Positions 9,753-20,900 of a DNA stretch of 64,000 nucleotides are shown here, in pieces. The notes beneath the pieces are model-generated. The model was not told where the DNA came from. It searched no databases and worked only from the letters and a program-made list of their open reading frames with translations. Positions within the stretch are counted from its first letter, which is position 1. Every line of letters starts with the position of its first letter. A program made the translations under genes and the position numbers. Origin of the DNA: Erythrophleum ivorense (lineage: Eukaryota; Streptophyta; Magnoliopsida; Fabales; Fabaceae); the NCBI GenBank assembly GCA_026724425.1, contig JAIUCV010000084.1, forward strand, positions 3,900,001-3,964,000, given 5' to 3'.

Positions 9753-11726
9753 ATGAGGTCGATGGATCGATTCGGGATCTGCATGCTTGCAATTTTCTCG
9801 GTGATTCAATCAAGTTCTGGGTTTTACCTTCCAGGTAGTTATCCTCATAAGTATGAAGTTGGCGATTATTTGAATGTGAAGGTGAATTCACTTACTTCGA
9901 TCGAAACGGAAATGCCCTTTACCTATTATAGTTTGCCATTTTGCAAACCCGCCGAGGGAATTAAGGATAGTGCTGAGAATTTAGGTGAGCTTCTTATGGG
10001 AGATCGGATCGAGAATTCGCCGTATAGGTTTAGAATGTTTAAGAACGAGAGTGAGATCTTTCTTTGTCAGACTGAGAAGCTTTCTGCTGATAGCTTTAAG
10101 CTATTGAAGAAGAGGATTGATGAGATGTATCAAGTTAATCCAATGCTTGACAATTTACCCGCGATTCGGTATACGAAGAAAGATGGGTATGTTTTGAGGT
10201 GGACTGGGTATCCGGTTGGGATCAAGGTTCAGGATGTTTACTATGTGTTTAACCACTTGAAGTTTAAGGTTCTTGTTCACAAATATGAAGAGGCTAATGT
10301 GGCTCGTGTGATGGGTACTGGGGATGCGGCTGAGGTGATTCCGACGATTGGGAAGAAAGATTCGGATGTGCCTGGGTATATGGTTGTTGGGTTTGAGGTG
10401 GTTCCTTGTAGCTTTGCTCATAATGGTGACTCAACCAAGAAGTTGAAAATGTATGAAAGATACACAACTCCGATCAAATGTGATTCTATTAGTGTATCGA
10501 TGTCTGTCAAGGAAGGCCAGTCCATTGTGTTCTCGTACGAAGTCAGTTTCGAGGAGAGTGATATCAAATGGCCATCTAGATGGGATGCGTACTTGAAGAT
10601 GGAGGGTTCAAAGGTTCATTGGTTTTCGATTTTGAACTCTCTTATGGTGATCACTTTCTTGGCTGGTATCGTCCTTGTGATATTCTTGAGAACTGTGAGG
10701 CGGGATTTGACACGGTATGAGGAGCTCGATAAGGAGGCTCAAGCTCAGATGAACGAAGAGTTATCTGGGTGGAAGCTTGTCGTGGGTGATGTTTTCCGTG
10801 CTCCATCGAACCCTTCGCTTTTGTGTGTCATGGTTGGTGATGGTGTTCAGATTCTTGGCATGGCTGTTGTAACTATCTTGTTTGCTGCTCTTGGGTTCAT
10901 GTCACCGGCTTCGCGTGGAACACTTATTACGGGTATGCTCTTCTTCTACATGATTCTTGGCATTGCAGCTGGTTATGTCGCTGTTCGTCTCTGGAGGACT
11001 ATTGGCTGTGGCGAGCACCGTGGATGGATGTCTGTTGCATGGAAAGCTGCTTGCTTTTTCCCGGGTATCGCGTTTCTGATCCTTACGACGCTGAACTTCC
11101 TTCTCTGGGGTAGCCACAGTACCGGAGCCATTCCGTTCTCTCTGTTCGTCATCCTCATCCTTCTATGGTTTTGCATCTCTGTTCCTCTCACTCTTATCGG
11201 CGGTTACTTTGGCGCCAAGGCTCCTCCCATTGAATTCCCAGTACGAACCAACCAAATTCCCCGGGAAATCCCAGCTCAGAAATACCCATCGTGGCTTCTG
11301 GTTCTTGGTGCTGGAACACTTCCATTCGGGACCCTCTTCATCGAGCTTTTCTTCATCATGTCCAGCATCTGGATGGGCCGTGTCTACTACGTCTTCGGGT
11401 TCCTTTTCGTTGTCATGATCCTTCTTGTGGTAGTCTGTGCAGAGGTTTCCCTAGTCCTAACATACATGCACCTCTGTGTCGAAGACTATAAATGGTGGTG
11501 GAAATCCTTCTTTGCATCAGGATCCGTTGCGATCTACATCTTCATCTACTCCATAAACTATCTCGTCTTTGACCTCAAAAGCTTGAGCGGACCTGTTTCA
11601 GCGACTCTTTATCTCGGCTATTCGCTCTTTATGGTCTTGGCTATCATGCTAGCGACAGGTACTGTTGGTTTCCTATCTTCCTTCTGGTTCGTGCACTACT
11701 TGTTTTCATCGGTGAAACTCGACTAA
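9753..11726 (+). CDS. TMN11: Transmembrane nine (EMP70) family protein, TMN11-like
   Basis: Single-exon gene of 657 codons, the normal size for plant TMN proteins. A signal peptide (about residues 1-24) is followed by a luminal EMP70 domain to about residue 290. Nine hydrophobic segments follow, the first at FSILNSLMVITFLAGIVLVI. The last residues are SVKLD, a KXD signal of the kind that binds COPI and keeps plant EMP70 proteins in the Golgi. From family knowledge these proteins act in sorting of transmembrane cargo in the Golgi and endosomes. The ATG is chosen because the signal peptide starts there and it follows the leader-intron acceptor by two bases. Assignment to TMN11 (At5g35160 as I recall) rests on collinearity with the next genes. 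No lesions seen. Confidence 0.9.
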   Translation: MRSMDRFGICMLAIFSVIQSSSGFYLPGSYPHKYEVGDYLNVKVNSLTSIETEMPFTYYSLPFCKPAEGIKDSAENLGELLMGDRIENSPYRFRMFKNESEIFLCQTEKLSADSFKLLKKRIDEMYQVNPMLDNLPAIRYTKKDGYVLRWTGYPVGIKVQDVYYVFNHLKFKVLVHKYEEANVARVMGTGDAAEVIPTIGKKDSDVPGYMVVGFEVVPCSFAHNGDSTKKLKMYERYTTPIKCDSISVSMSVKEGQSIVFSYEVSFEESDIKWPSRWDAYLKMEGSKVHWFSILNSLMVITFLAGIVLVIFLRTVRRDLTRYEELDKEAQAQMNEELSGWKLVVGDVFRAPSNPSLLCVMVGDGVQILGMAVVTILFAALGFMSPASRGTLITGMLFFYMILGIAAGYVAVRLWRTIGCGEHRGWMSVAWKAACFFPGIAFLILTTLNFLLWGSHSTGAIPFSLFVILILLWFCISVPLTLIGGYFGAKAPPIEFPVRTNQIPREIPAQKYPSWLLVLGAGTLPFGTLFIELFFIMSSIWMGRVYYVFGFLFVVMILLVVVCAEVSLVLTYMHLCVEDYKWWWKSFFASGSVAIYIFIYSINYLVFDLKSLSGPVSATLYLGYSLFMVLAIMLATGTVGFLSSFWFVHYLFSSVKLD

Positions 11727-12017
11727 GGCTCGGAACAAGAGGCTTACGGCTCAGAGAGATTGTGTAACTTTTTGAAGAGAGAATTGATATCGTTTAAGCA
11801 AAAGGGGCATCAATCAAAGTCCATTGCATTGCTCCAACAAGGAAGTGTAAGGAGTTCATAGTGTCAAATTGAAGCTTCAAATTTTATTTCTTCTTTCGGC
11901 GTTTCGTGTAGGAAATATTTGTTCCAGTTTCTTTGTTCTTTTTTTCTATCTTGTTGTATCTTCGTGGGAATGCCGCTGAACTTGAAAATGTTTATTTTTT
12001 TAATTTTATTTTGTTAC
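11727..12017. other. 3' UTR of TMN11-like gene
   Basis: AT-rich tail after the stop with no further gene. It ends where a TG-initiated LTR-like sequence begins. Confidence 0.4.
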
Positions 12018-12615
12018 TGTTGGAGGTGGGCCCCTCCAAATAGGCCGGCAAGCCCATTGACACATTCCAGGCCCGCCGAACCGAACAGTGTCATTATGCT
12101 ATAAATAGCCTAATAAATCTATTTTTAGAAAGTTTGTTGGAAAGTTAGGAAATTATTTAAGAATTAAATACTACTTTGCCGATCTCTTAACCGCCGAATT
12201 CCATTAAGATATGTCAATCGCTTGACCACCAAACTCGCCACAATTGTCGAGTTCGCCCATCAATCGATTGCCGAACTCTTCACTTCGCAATTCGAGATCG
12301 TCTTTAACCGATGTATAAGTCGCCGATCATCTTATCTCTTATAACGAAAGTCTTAGCCCTCCATCTTTGACCTTAACAACCTATCCGTTATCCGTAAACA
12401 ACAGTTACAAATTTTGATTTCGTCCAGTTTTGATTACTTTATATAAGATAACCATGTTGGTTAATGACGTCTCTTCATCTTTTGTTTCTAGGGATTAAAG
12501 TTGATATTGTTGGTGACAAATTCAATCAGCGGTTTGTATAAAAATAATTTACACGCAATAGAGAGAAAGACTCTAATTGAAAAGGAGAGGCTCACGATCA
12601 TAATAATACGACAAA
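12018..12615. mobile_element. Possible solo LTR upstream of AMK5
   Basis: The stretch begins TGTTGGAGGTGGGCCCCTCC, contains a TATA-like CTATAAATAG (12098-12107), and is bracketed by the 5-mer GTTAC (12013-12017 and 12616-12620). It would be 598 bp. The right end reads ACGACAAA rather than a clean CA, so the LTR reading is uncertain. If real, it lies about 120 bp upstream of the AMK5 start codon. Confidence 0.35.
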
Positions 12616-12732
12616 GTTACAAAAATTTGGATATTAATTTTTGTTCATAAATTTATGTGGTGGCCGTTAAATTCCATTGCAAGGAAATAATTTATATTGA
12701 TCCAAGGAAAGAGCAAAGGAGAGAAGTTAACA

Positions 12733-15700
12733 ATGGCGTCTCTTTCTCTCAGCTCCGTTCATTTTTCTTCGACTCCGTCTCGCTCCACTGTTTCCACTTC
12801 ATCTCTCTCTCCGTCTCCTTCTCTACCTCTCTTCCGATCACCGATAAGCCGCCATTCCCGGCGCCTTCGCCGTCGTCTCTCCTTCTCCGTCATCCCTTGC
12901 CGGACCTCTCACTCCTTCGCCACTTCCACTTGTCAGGTTACTTTGTTTTCTCTCACAAAAATTCGATCCGATTCTCAAATGCGTATATACACAAATCATG
13001 GCGAATTTGGAGAATTATACAATGTGTTTTTGTTTCCGTTTGGGATTTTATAGATTAGGTGTTCGCTAGATGAGCCACTGAAAGTGATGATCTCTGGTGC
13101 ACCTGCTTCAGGCAAAGGCACTCAATGTGAGCTCATTGTTCAGAAGGTAAATATACCAACTAATCCTTATCCGTTTCTTGTTTTGTTTAGCGACTCTGTA
13201 TATTTTCCCTTATAGACTTATACTCAATGCTTAAACTTAGCCGTGGTACTAATAAACACCTAACAATGGTTTATAGTCTAATTTAATCGAACTCGTTATA
13301 AAACAACTTTGTTATGTTACTATTTTACCTCAAGATATACATATATATGTTTTGTATATCAATGCATGCAATGCTTTGATCAGCCTATCTTGAATTTTTT
13401 TTTCCGGAAAACATGACAGTCTATGTCGATATGTTTTGTGCGCTCTTTGTTGCTGGCGATATCGATATGCCACGCTGCATTACTTTTAAGTATAGAAAAG
13501 CTGGTGAAGATGGTGTAATCTTGATGCAATGCAACTAACTAGATGAGTTAACAAGTAGCCAGTGCCGTTGCACACTGTTCTTACAGCCACGTAGATCAGT
13601 ACTCATCAAATAGTTCCCTTCTTAGGATTAAGTTACCTCAAGCCTAATTTAGTATCTCAATGTCCCGAGATTCCTGAGCTTAAATTGCTTTTGTATTCAT
13701 TCCTTTGAAGTAGAAACCGCATCATCATTGTTTTCTAGAGATGATAAGATGATCAACTTAAACTAACACAGCAATGAAAGCAGCTGCAGAGCACATGAGA
13801 AACACTATGTGCTTGTCTTCCAAGATGGTTTCGTGTGTGCTCTTCCATGATCTCTTGTCAGATTGTCTTATTGGATATGCAATCAAATCATCGAGTACAC
13901 TGAACAATGCGTATAAAACTTTTGATTGATGATGCTAATCATAAAATCTTACATTGCATCCAAAGGGTGGCGGTTTTTCCTTGAATCTTGGAATGTACCA
14001 TAAAATCTTGCAAAAATCAAGTGATCGAAGTTCCTGTGTTGCCAATGTTTGTATGTCTAGATGTAAAACATGCCAGGAATCTCTTATTTTGTTCATGCAG
14101 TTTGGTTTGGTGCACATATCAACGGGGGATCTCTTGAGGGCAGAGGTGTCATCTGGGACAGAGATTGGCAAGGAAGCAAAAGAGTTCATGAATTCGGGTA
14201 GTTTGGTTCCGGATGAGATTGTAATAGCGGTAATGATTTAAACTGACCTGCTTCATGTGTTATTTTTTATTATTCTTCCTCTGATTTCTACTACCTTTTG
14301 CTAGATGGTGGCTGGAAGATTGTCACGTGAAGATGCGAAAGAGCACGGATGGCTTCTTGATGGATTTCCGCGGACTTTCGCCCAAGCGCAAAGTCTGGAC
14401 AAACTCAACGTCAGACCTGACATTTTTCTCTTATTAGATGTAAGAAGCAATTTCCTCTTTATTGCGTGTGGTAACCATTTCCTCACTTGGTTTTAAAGAC
14501 AATATATCACATGTTTGATATCAGTGGCTATGTTTCTTTGCTTATATACCATTCTTAATGACAGGTTCCTGATGAAATTCTAATCGACAGATGTGTTGGT
14601 AGAAGGTTGGATCCAGTGACTGGAAAAATTTATCATGTTAAAAGTTACCCTCCTGAATCAGATGAAATCAAAGCAAGACTAGTTACACGACCTGATGATA
14701 CAGAAGAGAAGGTTCATCTTTTGGACTTGTTACTTGCTTCTCATCAATCTTTAACTGTATTCTCTCATGAGTTTATTTTGTTTCAGGTAAAATCACGTCT
14801 GCAAATATACAAACAAAATTCTGAAGCGATTATTTCAGCATACTCAGATGTTATGATCAAGGTATTAGGCAATTTGGTTTTCTTTTTCTTTTCCTGTTTG
14901 GTTCTATGAAGTATTGTGATGCCATCATTGGTATTTGTGGTTTGTTATTATATATTTCAAACATGTACAGGTTGATGCAAACAGGCCAAAAGAAGTGGTT
15001 TTCGAGGAGACCCAGACGCTACTATCTCAGATACAGTTGAAAAGAATGATAAGGACCGGCAAGTAGTCACACATTTACATAAATATAATTTCGTGGTGCC
15101 GTTCTTGATAGCGGGGTCAGTTTTTTCCAGTTCAAGATGAGTAATCCCAGTCCTTGTAATCTTAACTTTTGTCATGTCTTGCTCTACTTTAGGTCATTAG
15201 GAAAGTAATTTCTTCAGTAATCTGCCTCTTTGCATCATTATAATTATAATTTTATGGTCAATCATTATAATTTTAGGACTAAGTTACTCCTTGTTAACTT
15301 TGATTTGTGCTACCGCTGTGTGCAAGCGATGCTAATTATGTAACAGGACCTCGCAGATAAAGCATCTCCTGTTCAGGTCCTTGCAATATTATTTTACTTT
15401 GAAGCTAGCAAGTAGCAGGAAGTAAATTTGTAGATGTTCTGATTTATATGTAACATTATTCAGGATAAATGGAGAGGAATACCGACAAGATTGAATAACA
15501 TTCCTCATTCGAGGGATATCAGGGCTTATTTTTATGAAGATGTTCTGCAAGCCACAGTTAGATCTATCAAGGATGGAAACACTCGACTTCGGGTGAGGCT
15601 AATCCGCATGTTATGTTTGTCTTCTTTATTTTCACAATTCCTAAAGCATCTGCTTGACTGGACTGATTCTGTGACAAATGAATAGGTGGACATAAATATC

Positions 15701-17171
15701 CCTGAGCTAAATCCTGAAATGGTAAGTTATTCATTCCACTAGTTGTTTTACATAGTTTTTGAAGCTTCATAACTTTAACCAACAATCACGAACTATTGTG
15801 ATATGTAGGATGTTTACCGGATAGGAACTTTGATGGAACTGGTTCGAACTCTAGCTTTATCATTCGCTGATGATGGCAAAAGAGTGAAGGTAGACATGGT
15901 TTGGAAGACTAAGTGATGTCACCTGGATATGGTTTTTCACAATTCTTGTTCATTCAACTTCTTTCCTCTTCAGGTTTGTGTTCAGGGGTCAATGGGGGAA
16001 GGTGCACTCGCTGGGATGCCATTGCAGTTGGCAGGCACTCGAAAGATTTTAGAATATATGGACTGGGGTGATGATGAAACTTTGGGAACTTTCGTCAAGC
16101 TTGGTGCAATTGGTAACATCCGAAATCCTGCTCTGCATTCTTTTTGATGCACATTACACATGAACAAAGCTGTATCGTCGTCGGTGATGACAGGTGGTAA
16201 AGAAGTTGATGAAGAAGACGACATGTTCATCTTAGTGGCTCCACAAAACGCTGTTGGAAACTGTATTATAGATGTAAGAAGAAGCTTGGAAATTCTGGAA
16301 TTCGTTATTCACTTCAATGTATTAACGTCATCTTTGGATTTATTTGTTAGGATCTACAAGCGATGACTAATGCTGCTGGGAAAAGGCCAGTTGTACTTAT
16401 CAATCCTAAGCTCAAGGTACACATTTTCTGCTTTCATTTATTTATACAGATACTATCTGTTAACACTGTTATATCACTTGTGCGTATTATGCAGGACTTA
16501 CCTGCTTCAAGCGGCATAATGCAAGTAAGCACACACACAGTGATTCCTAAAACTAACCATCTGATACGAAAGTTACTTTGCTTACTATTTCCTTTTGTGT
16601 GTTAGACAATGGGCAGGGAGAAAAGGCTTGAATATGCCTTAACGTTTGACAACTGCTATGTGTTCCGGCTACTTTATTATGCCGGAACACAATACCCGAT
16701 TATGGGCGCTCTAAGGTGACTCAGATGTTTGGTTGTGTGACTACAGAAAGTTTCTTAACAATGTTATGAAGAAAAGAACATAATCTTTTACACTATGATA
16801 TGGTCAGGATGTCTTATCCTTATCGGTATGAGCTTTACAAGAGGGTGAATGAGGAAAATGGAAAGGAAAAATATGTCTTGATATCAACATATTCCGAAAG
16901 GCCAACCCCTGACCAAATCAACGATGCCTTCTCTGGAAAAACACGGTAAAGACTGTTTTCAATGGTGTTTTCTTAACACGGTTTATGATCGTTTTGAACA
17001 ATAACTGAGAAGGTTTTGCCACATTTAGGGAGGAAAGCAAGAAGCCGTCAGGAATCTGGTAAGGAAAACTCGAACATTACTTAGCATTTTAGATGAAGAA
17101 TTGTGTGTGTGCGTGAAGCTGAATGTGAAGAGAATACTTGCAGGAGTTTCCTTGGCAGCGGGTTTTTCTAA
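12733..17171 (+). CDS. AMK5: Chloroplast adenylate kinase with DUF1995 domain (AMK5-like)
   Basis: Nineteen exons: 12733-12936, 13054-13146, 14101-14229, 14305-14439, 14565-14711, 14787-14861, 14971-15058, 15357-15376, 15464-15592, 15686-15721, 15809-15889, 15974-16112, 16194-16273, 16351-16416, 16495-16524, 16606-16715, 16808-16945, 17029-17058 and 17144-17171. They give 585 codons in frame. The Ser/Arg-rich N-terminus (about 70 residues) resembles a plastid transit peptide. The kinase domain follows, with P-loop GAPASGKGTQC, HISTGDLLRAE for AMP binding, GWLLDGFPRT and RCVGRRLDPVTGKIYH. The C-terminal half is DUF1995 (VCVQGSMGEGALAGMPLQLA). The enzyme interconverts ATP + AMP and 2 ADP. Intron 7 has a GC donor (ACCG/GCAAGT) and exon 8 is only 20 nt; both are needed to give RTDKASPVQ. 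Intron 2 is unusually long (954 bp). Matches At5g35170 as I recall. Confidence 0.92.
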
Positions 17172-17928
17172 AGAAGGGAAGATTCATCAAATGTTCATGT
17201 GGCAAGCAGAGAGTGGTGAGATTGTGCTGCTACTTATATTAGGTCTCAAAGTTTTGATGATCTTAAATTGGTGCACATAAAAGTTGTGATTATTAGTCTC
17301 ACGCAACCAAAGAGTAAGTAACTTCCATTTCGGCTCACTTTGATACCTAAATGGCCGAGAACTTCGTCTACAAGCTTTTTAATTAAGTAACCTGTTCTCT
17401 CACTTTCAATTAGACCACAAAACCGAATTCTCCTTGAAACTGAATTACACGAGACCACAAAACTAGTCACTACCAATGCCTCACCATCATTACTTAATTG
17501 TTCTTTTTTGGTTACCGACATGCTTTCACCGATTCTCTTTCGTGTAACAAAAGTTACATCATGTAAAGTTGGAATCAAGTCATAAGTTACAATTTTTTTG
17601 TCCCTCTCTCTCGTCCATTTACCCAAATCAATTTCACCTTTTGTCTTGTTATATTAATAATTTTGTAACAGTTTGGGTTTGCTGTAAAAAAAATAAAAAC
17701 AGTTTGTTTCCGACAAAAAAAAAAAAAAAACATTAATTAATATTTATTGATTGTCGTTGTCGTAGAGTAGGATTAGAATAAATGAATGAACTCTCTACCC
17801 CACCTCCATAAACGAAGAAAATGGTAAAATCAGTGAGGAGAATATCGATTGATTACGTAATTTGATAAGAACATCTAGCTGAATCGTTGCTTGCCGATTC
17901 TTGCGTTTGATTGATCTGGAGAAAGGCG
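17172..17928. other. AMK5 3' UTR and promoter of the next gene
   Basis: No confident gene. A 126-codon minus-strand frame (17246-17626) overlaps the AMK5 3' end; it resembles nothing I recognise and lacks supporting signals. A 17-A run lies near 17716. About 17800-17928 fits the leader of the EDR2-like gene. Confidence 0.35.
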
Positions 17929-20900
17929 ATGGCATCGCCAGGGTCGAAGAAACTTGTTGCCGCCGACGGATCGGAGAAGAAAGTTGTTTCCGGGAATCTC
18001 GGAAGAAGCGGAGATCTTAGTAATAGTGGAAGCAGCAGCCGTAGCAGCGGCGGAGAAGGAGGAACGTTTGAGTATTTCGGATGGGTCTATCATTTGGGTG
18101 CGAATAAGATCGGCCACGAGTATTGCCATCTTCGTTTCCTTTTCATTAGAGGCAAATATGTTGAGATGTACAAAAGAGATCCTCACGAGAACCCAGACAT
18201 TGTATGTTTTTTCCCTCCTTTTTCTTTGCTTTTGATCCTTCTCGTTGAGTTTGTGCTTGCGTTGTTATGAGTTGTTAGGAAACTAAAACTCAGATAGCTT
18301 GGATCCAAGCAAATTAGCTCGAGAATCTGGATATTTGAAGTACCAATTTTACTGAGTCTTTGTTAGCTGTTTGATTTTTTGCTTGATTCCTTCCAAATTT
18401 ATTTCATTTTTATAGGGTCGTGCTCTTGTTATTTTGAGTTTTTTTTTTATTGAAATGAAGTTGGCCACGATTCTCATCTTTTGAATTTCGATTTATTAAT
18501 AATTTTATCCAATACTGCAATACATTGAGTTTATTGTTGCATCTCTGTAAAATATAGTGATGGTTGGGGTCTATCTTTTCCTCTTTGTAATATGAAATGG
18601 AAATGTCAACTATAATTGTTTTGATATTCTATTGTCTTTTTGATATTCTAGAAACCTTTAAGGCGTGGTGTCATTGGGCCTACAATGATGGTTGAAGAGT
18701 TAGGACGTCGGAAAGTTAATCATGGGGTAATTATATTCTTAATCTCATACTTCTATAGTTCACTGCAGCCTGTGTAGAATACATCTCTGTTGTTCCCTTT
18801 TTTTTCTTTTCCCTATCTTACATTTTAATTGTATGCTCTAAACAATGGAATTATGAAACTAAACGAAACATGTACATTTACTAATTTTATTTCCTGATAC
18901 CTTGTAGGATGTCTACGTCATAAGGTTCTATAACCGGTTGGACGAGTCAAAAAAGGGAGAAGTAAGTTACACTTCCCTCCTTGCAATGGCCTTATGTTGA
19001 CAGACACGTTGGTGTCTAGATAGCTTAATCTTTTGCTTTGGAAATGTGCATTAGACTCGAAGCTTGCCACTGTGAACTTGTGTTTCTTTTGGAAGGGCTA
19101 TGGTTTTTGTGTGTATGTACAAACTTGGATGAACGAAACAATCAACTTATAGTGTAAAGGTCTTGAATATGGATAGTAATTCATTTTGTTACCTAAAAAT
19201 GCATTTCAGAATATGAACTTTGGTTCTGGTAAGTATCTTTGCCTGACTCAGGTGCACTAAGTAACTTTTTTTCTTCGTCTGTAAACTGTACTTCAGATTG
19301 CTTGTGCTACCGCTGGAGAAGCCCTGAAGTGGGTTGAGGCTTTTGACGAAGCAAAACAACAGGTACTAAGGAGACTGCTCAAGTTTTATAAATTCATATA
19401 ATGTGTTGGAGTTTTCTAGTTTATATATCATAAAATTGTCAACGTTTTCCAAAGTTCACTTCTCTGCTTGTTATTGGAGCATTTATTTAGTGCTTATTGG
19501 GATGAGGTATCACCAGTTATTTTGTTTTATTCTGATTACGGGGTTATCTTTTTTGGAAGGCTGAATATGCTCTATCGAAAGGTGGAAGCACAAGAACAAA
19601 ATTAAGCATGGAGGCCAAGTATGATCTGGTTTCCATATGATTAGTGCCTTAGATGATATTTGTTAATAGCTAAGTACGATAGTCCCTGTTTCAGTACCTC
19701 AAATATTCATGTTTAGAGACGATGAGGCTCTTTCCAGTGGAAAATGCATAACACTATGATGTCATACTCTCTGTTCTTAACCTGCCGAAAACGTTTAGAA
19801 TAGTAGAAGTCTACTGTTGGGCCACAATTTCTGAATCACATTCTATTTTCTTTTGAAGCATCGATCTGGAAGGACATCGACCTAGAGTAAGGCGTTATGC
19901 TTTTGGATTGAAAAAGCTTATCCGAATTGGGCAAGGTAAATATGTTGCATTTCAAGTTTATGGGCTCTCTTAGCTAAGCATGCATAAAGGTTCAAAAATG
20001 GTTATTTAAAAGAGTAGCTTAATTTTGCTGTCATATTTATAATTTTTTTGGTCAAGTTTTTATTTATTTTATGTTGTACAACATCTATTGATTACGAATG
20101 CTACAGCTTTGTGCATCTAAGTTGTTAAATGTTCACCGGTTGGTATCTAGAGTATGGTTATGACCATATCTTATGTGAGGAGCTCCAAATCTTCCATTGT
20201 AATAAAAACTCTTGTACTTATTGCCTATCTTTGGGTTGGGCACATGCAAAATGATTGGATATTCGCACTGAGTATTGAGTTCCCTGAAGATTCTTATTAT
20301 TTATAAATAAAGATAGAGCACACTGGATTGAAATATATGTTCTCCTGTATATAAGTGAAACAGTAGCTATAGTGCTATAGCTCTTGACTTTATCATGGAT
20401 TAATAGTTCTGAATTACATAGTTATATTGAAACTCTATCCAATTCCCTACTATAATTTTCTTAAGGTTTCATCTAGTAATTATTCATGTTTCAGGACATA
20501 GGTCTCACCTTAAAGTTAATTCTCTTTAAAACAAAGATGTGTGGTTATGTTCTTATATTACAGGTCCGGAGACTCTTTTAAGGCAATCCTCTACCTTGGT
20601 TAATGATGTTAGGAGTGATGGTTTCTACGAGGGTGGTGACAATGGAGATGCAGTTGAGGCACATGAATGGAAATGTGTTCGTACAATCAATGGTATGCTT
20701 GGCGGTTAACTGTAGAGTTTTGATATCAAACAACCTGCACATTACAATTTTTTTCATCTATTGTTTCATCAACAAAACTTGCATTGAAATGTATTTTTTT
20801 CGTGGTGTCTCTTTTTGACTATGAATACTTCTCTCTGTTAAATAGAGGTCATTGTAGAAGACTCATAATAACCAAAAAGATGCGGACAACACTTGTCCAG

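Noticed and set aside
17246..17626. 126-codon minus-strand frame behind AMK5
   Set aside because: Overlaps the AMK5 3' UTR, shows no recognisable domain, and has no promoter or conserved start; treated as chance or an old fragment.
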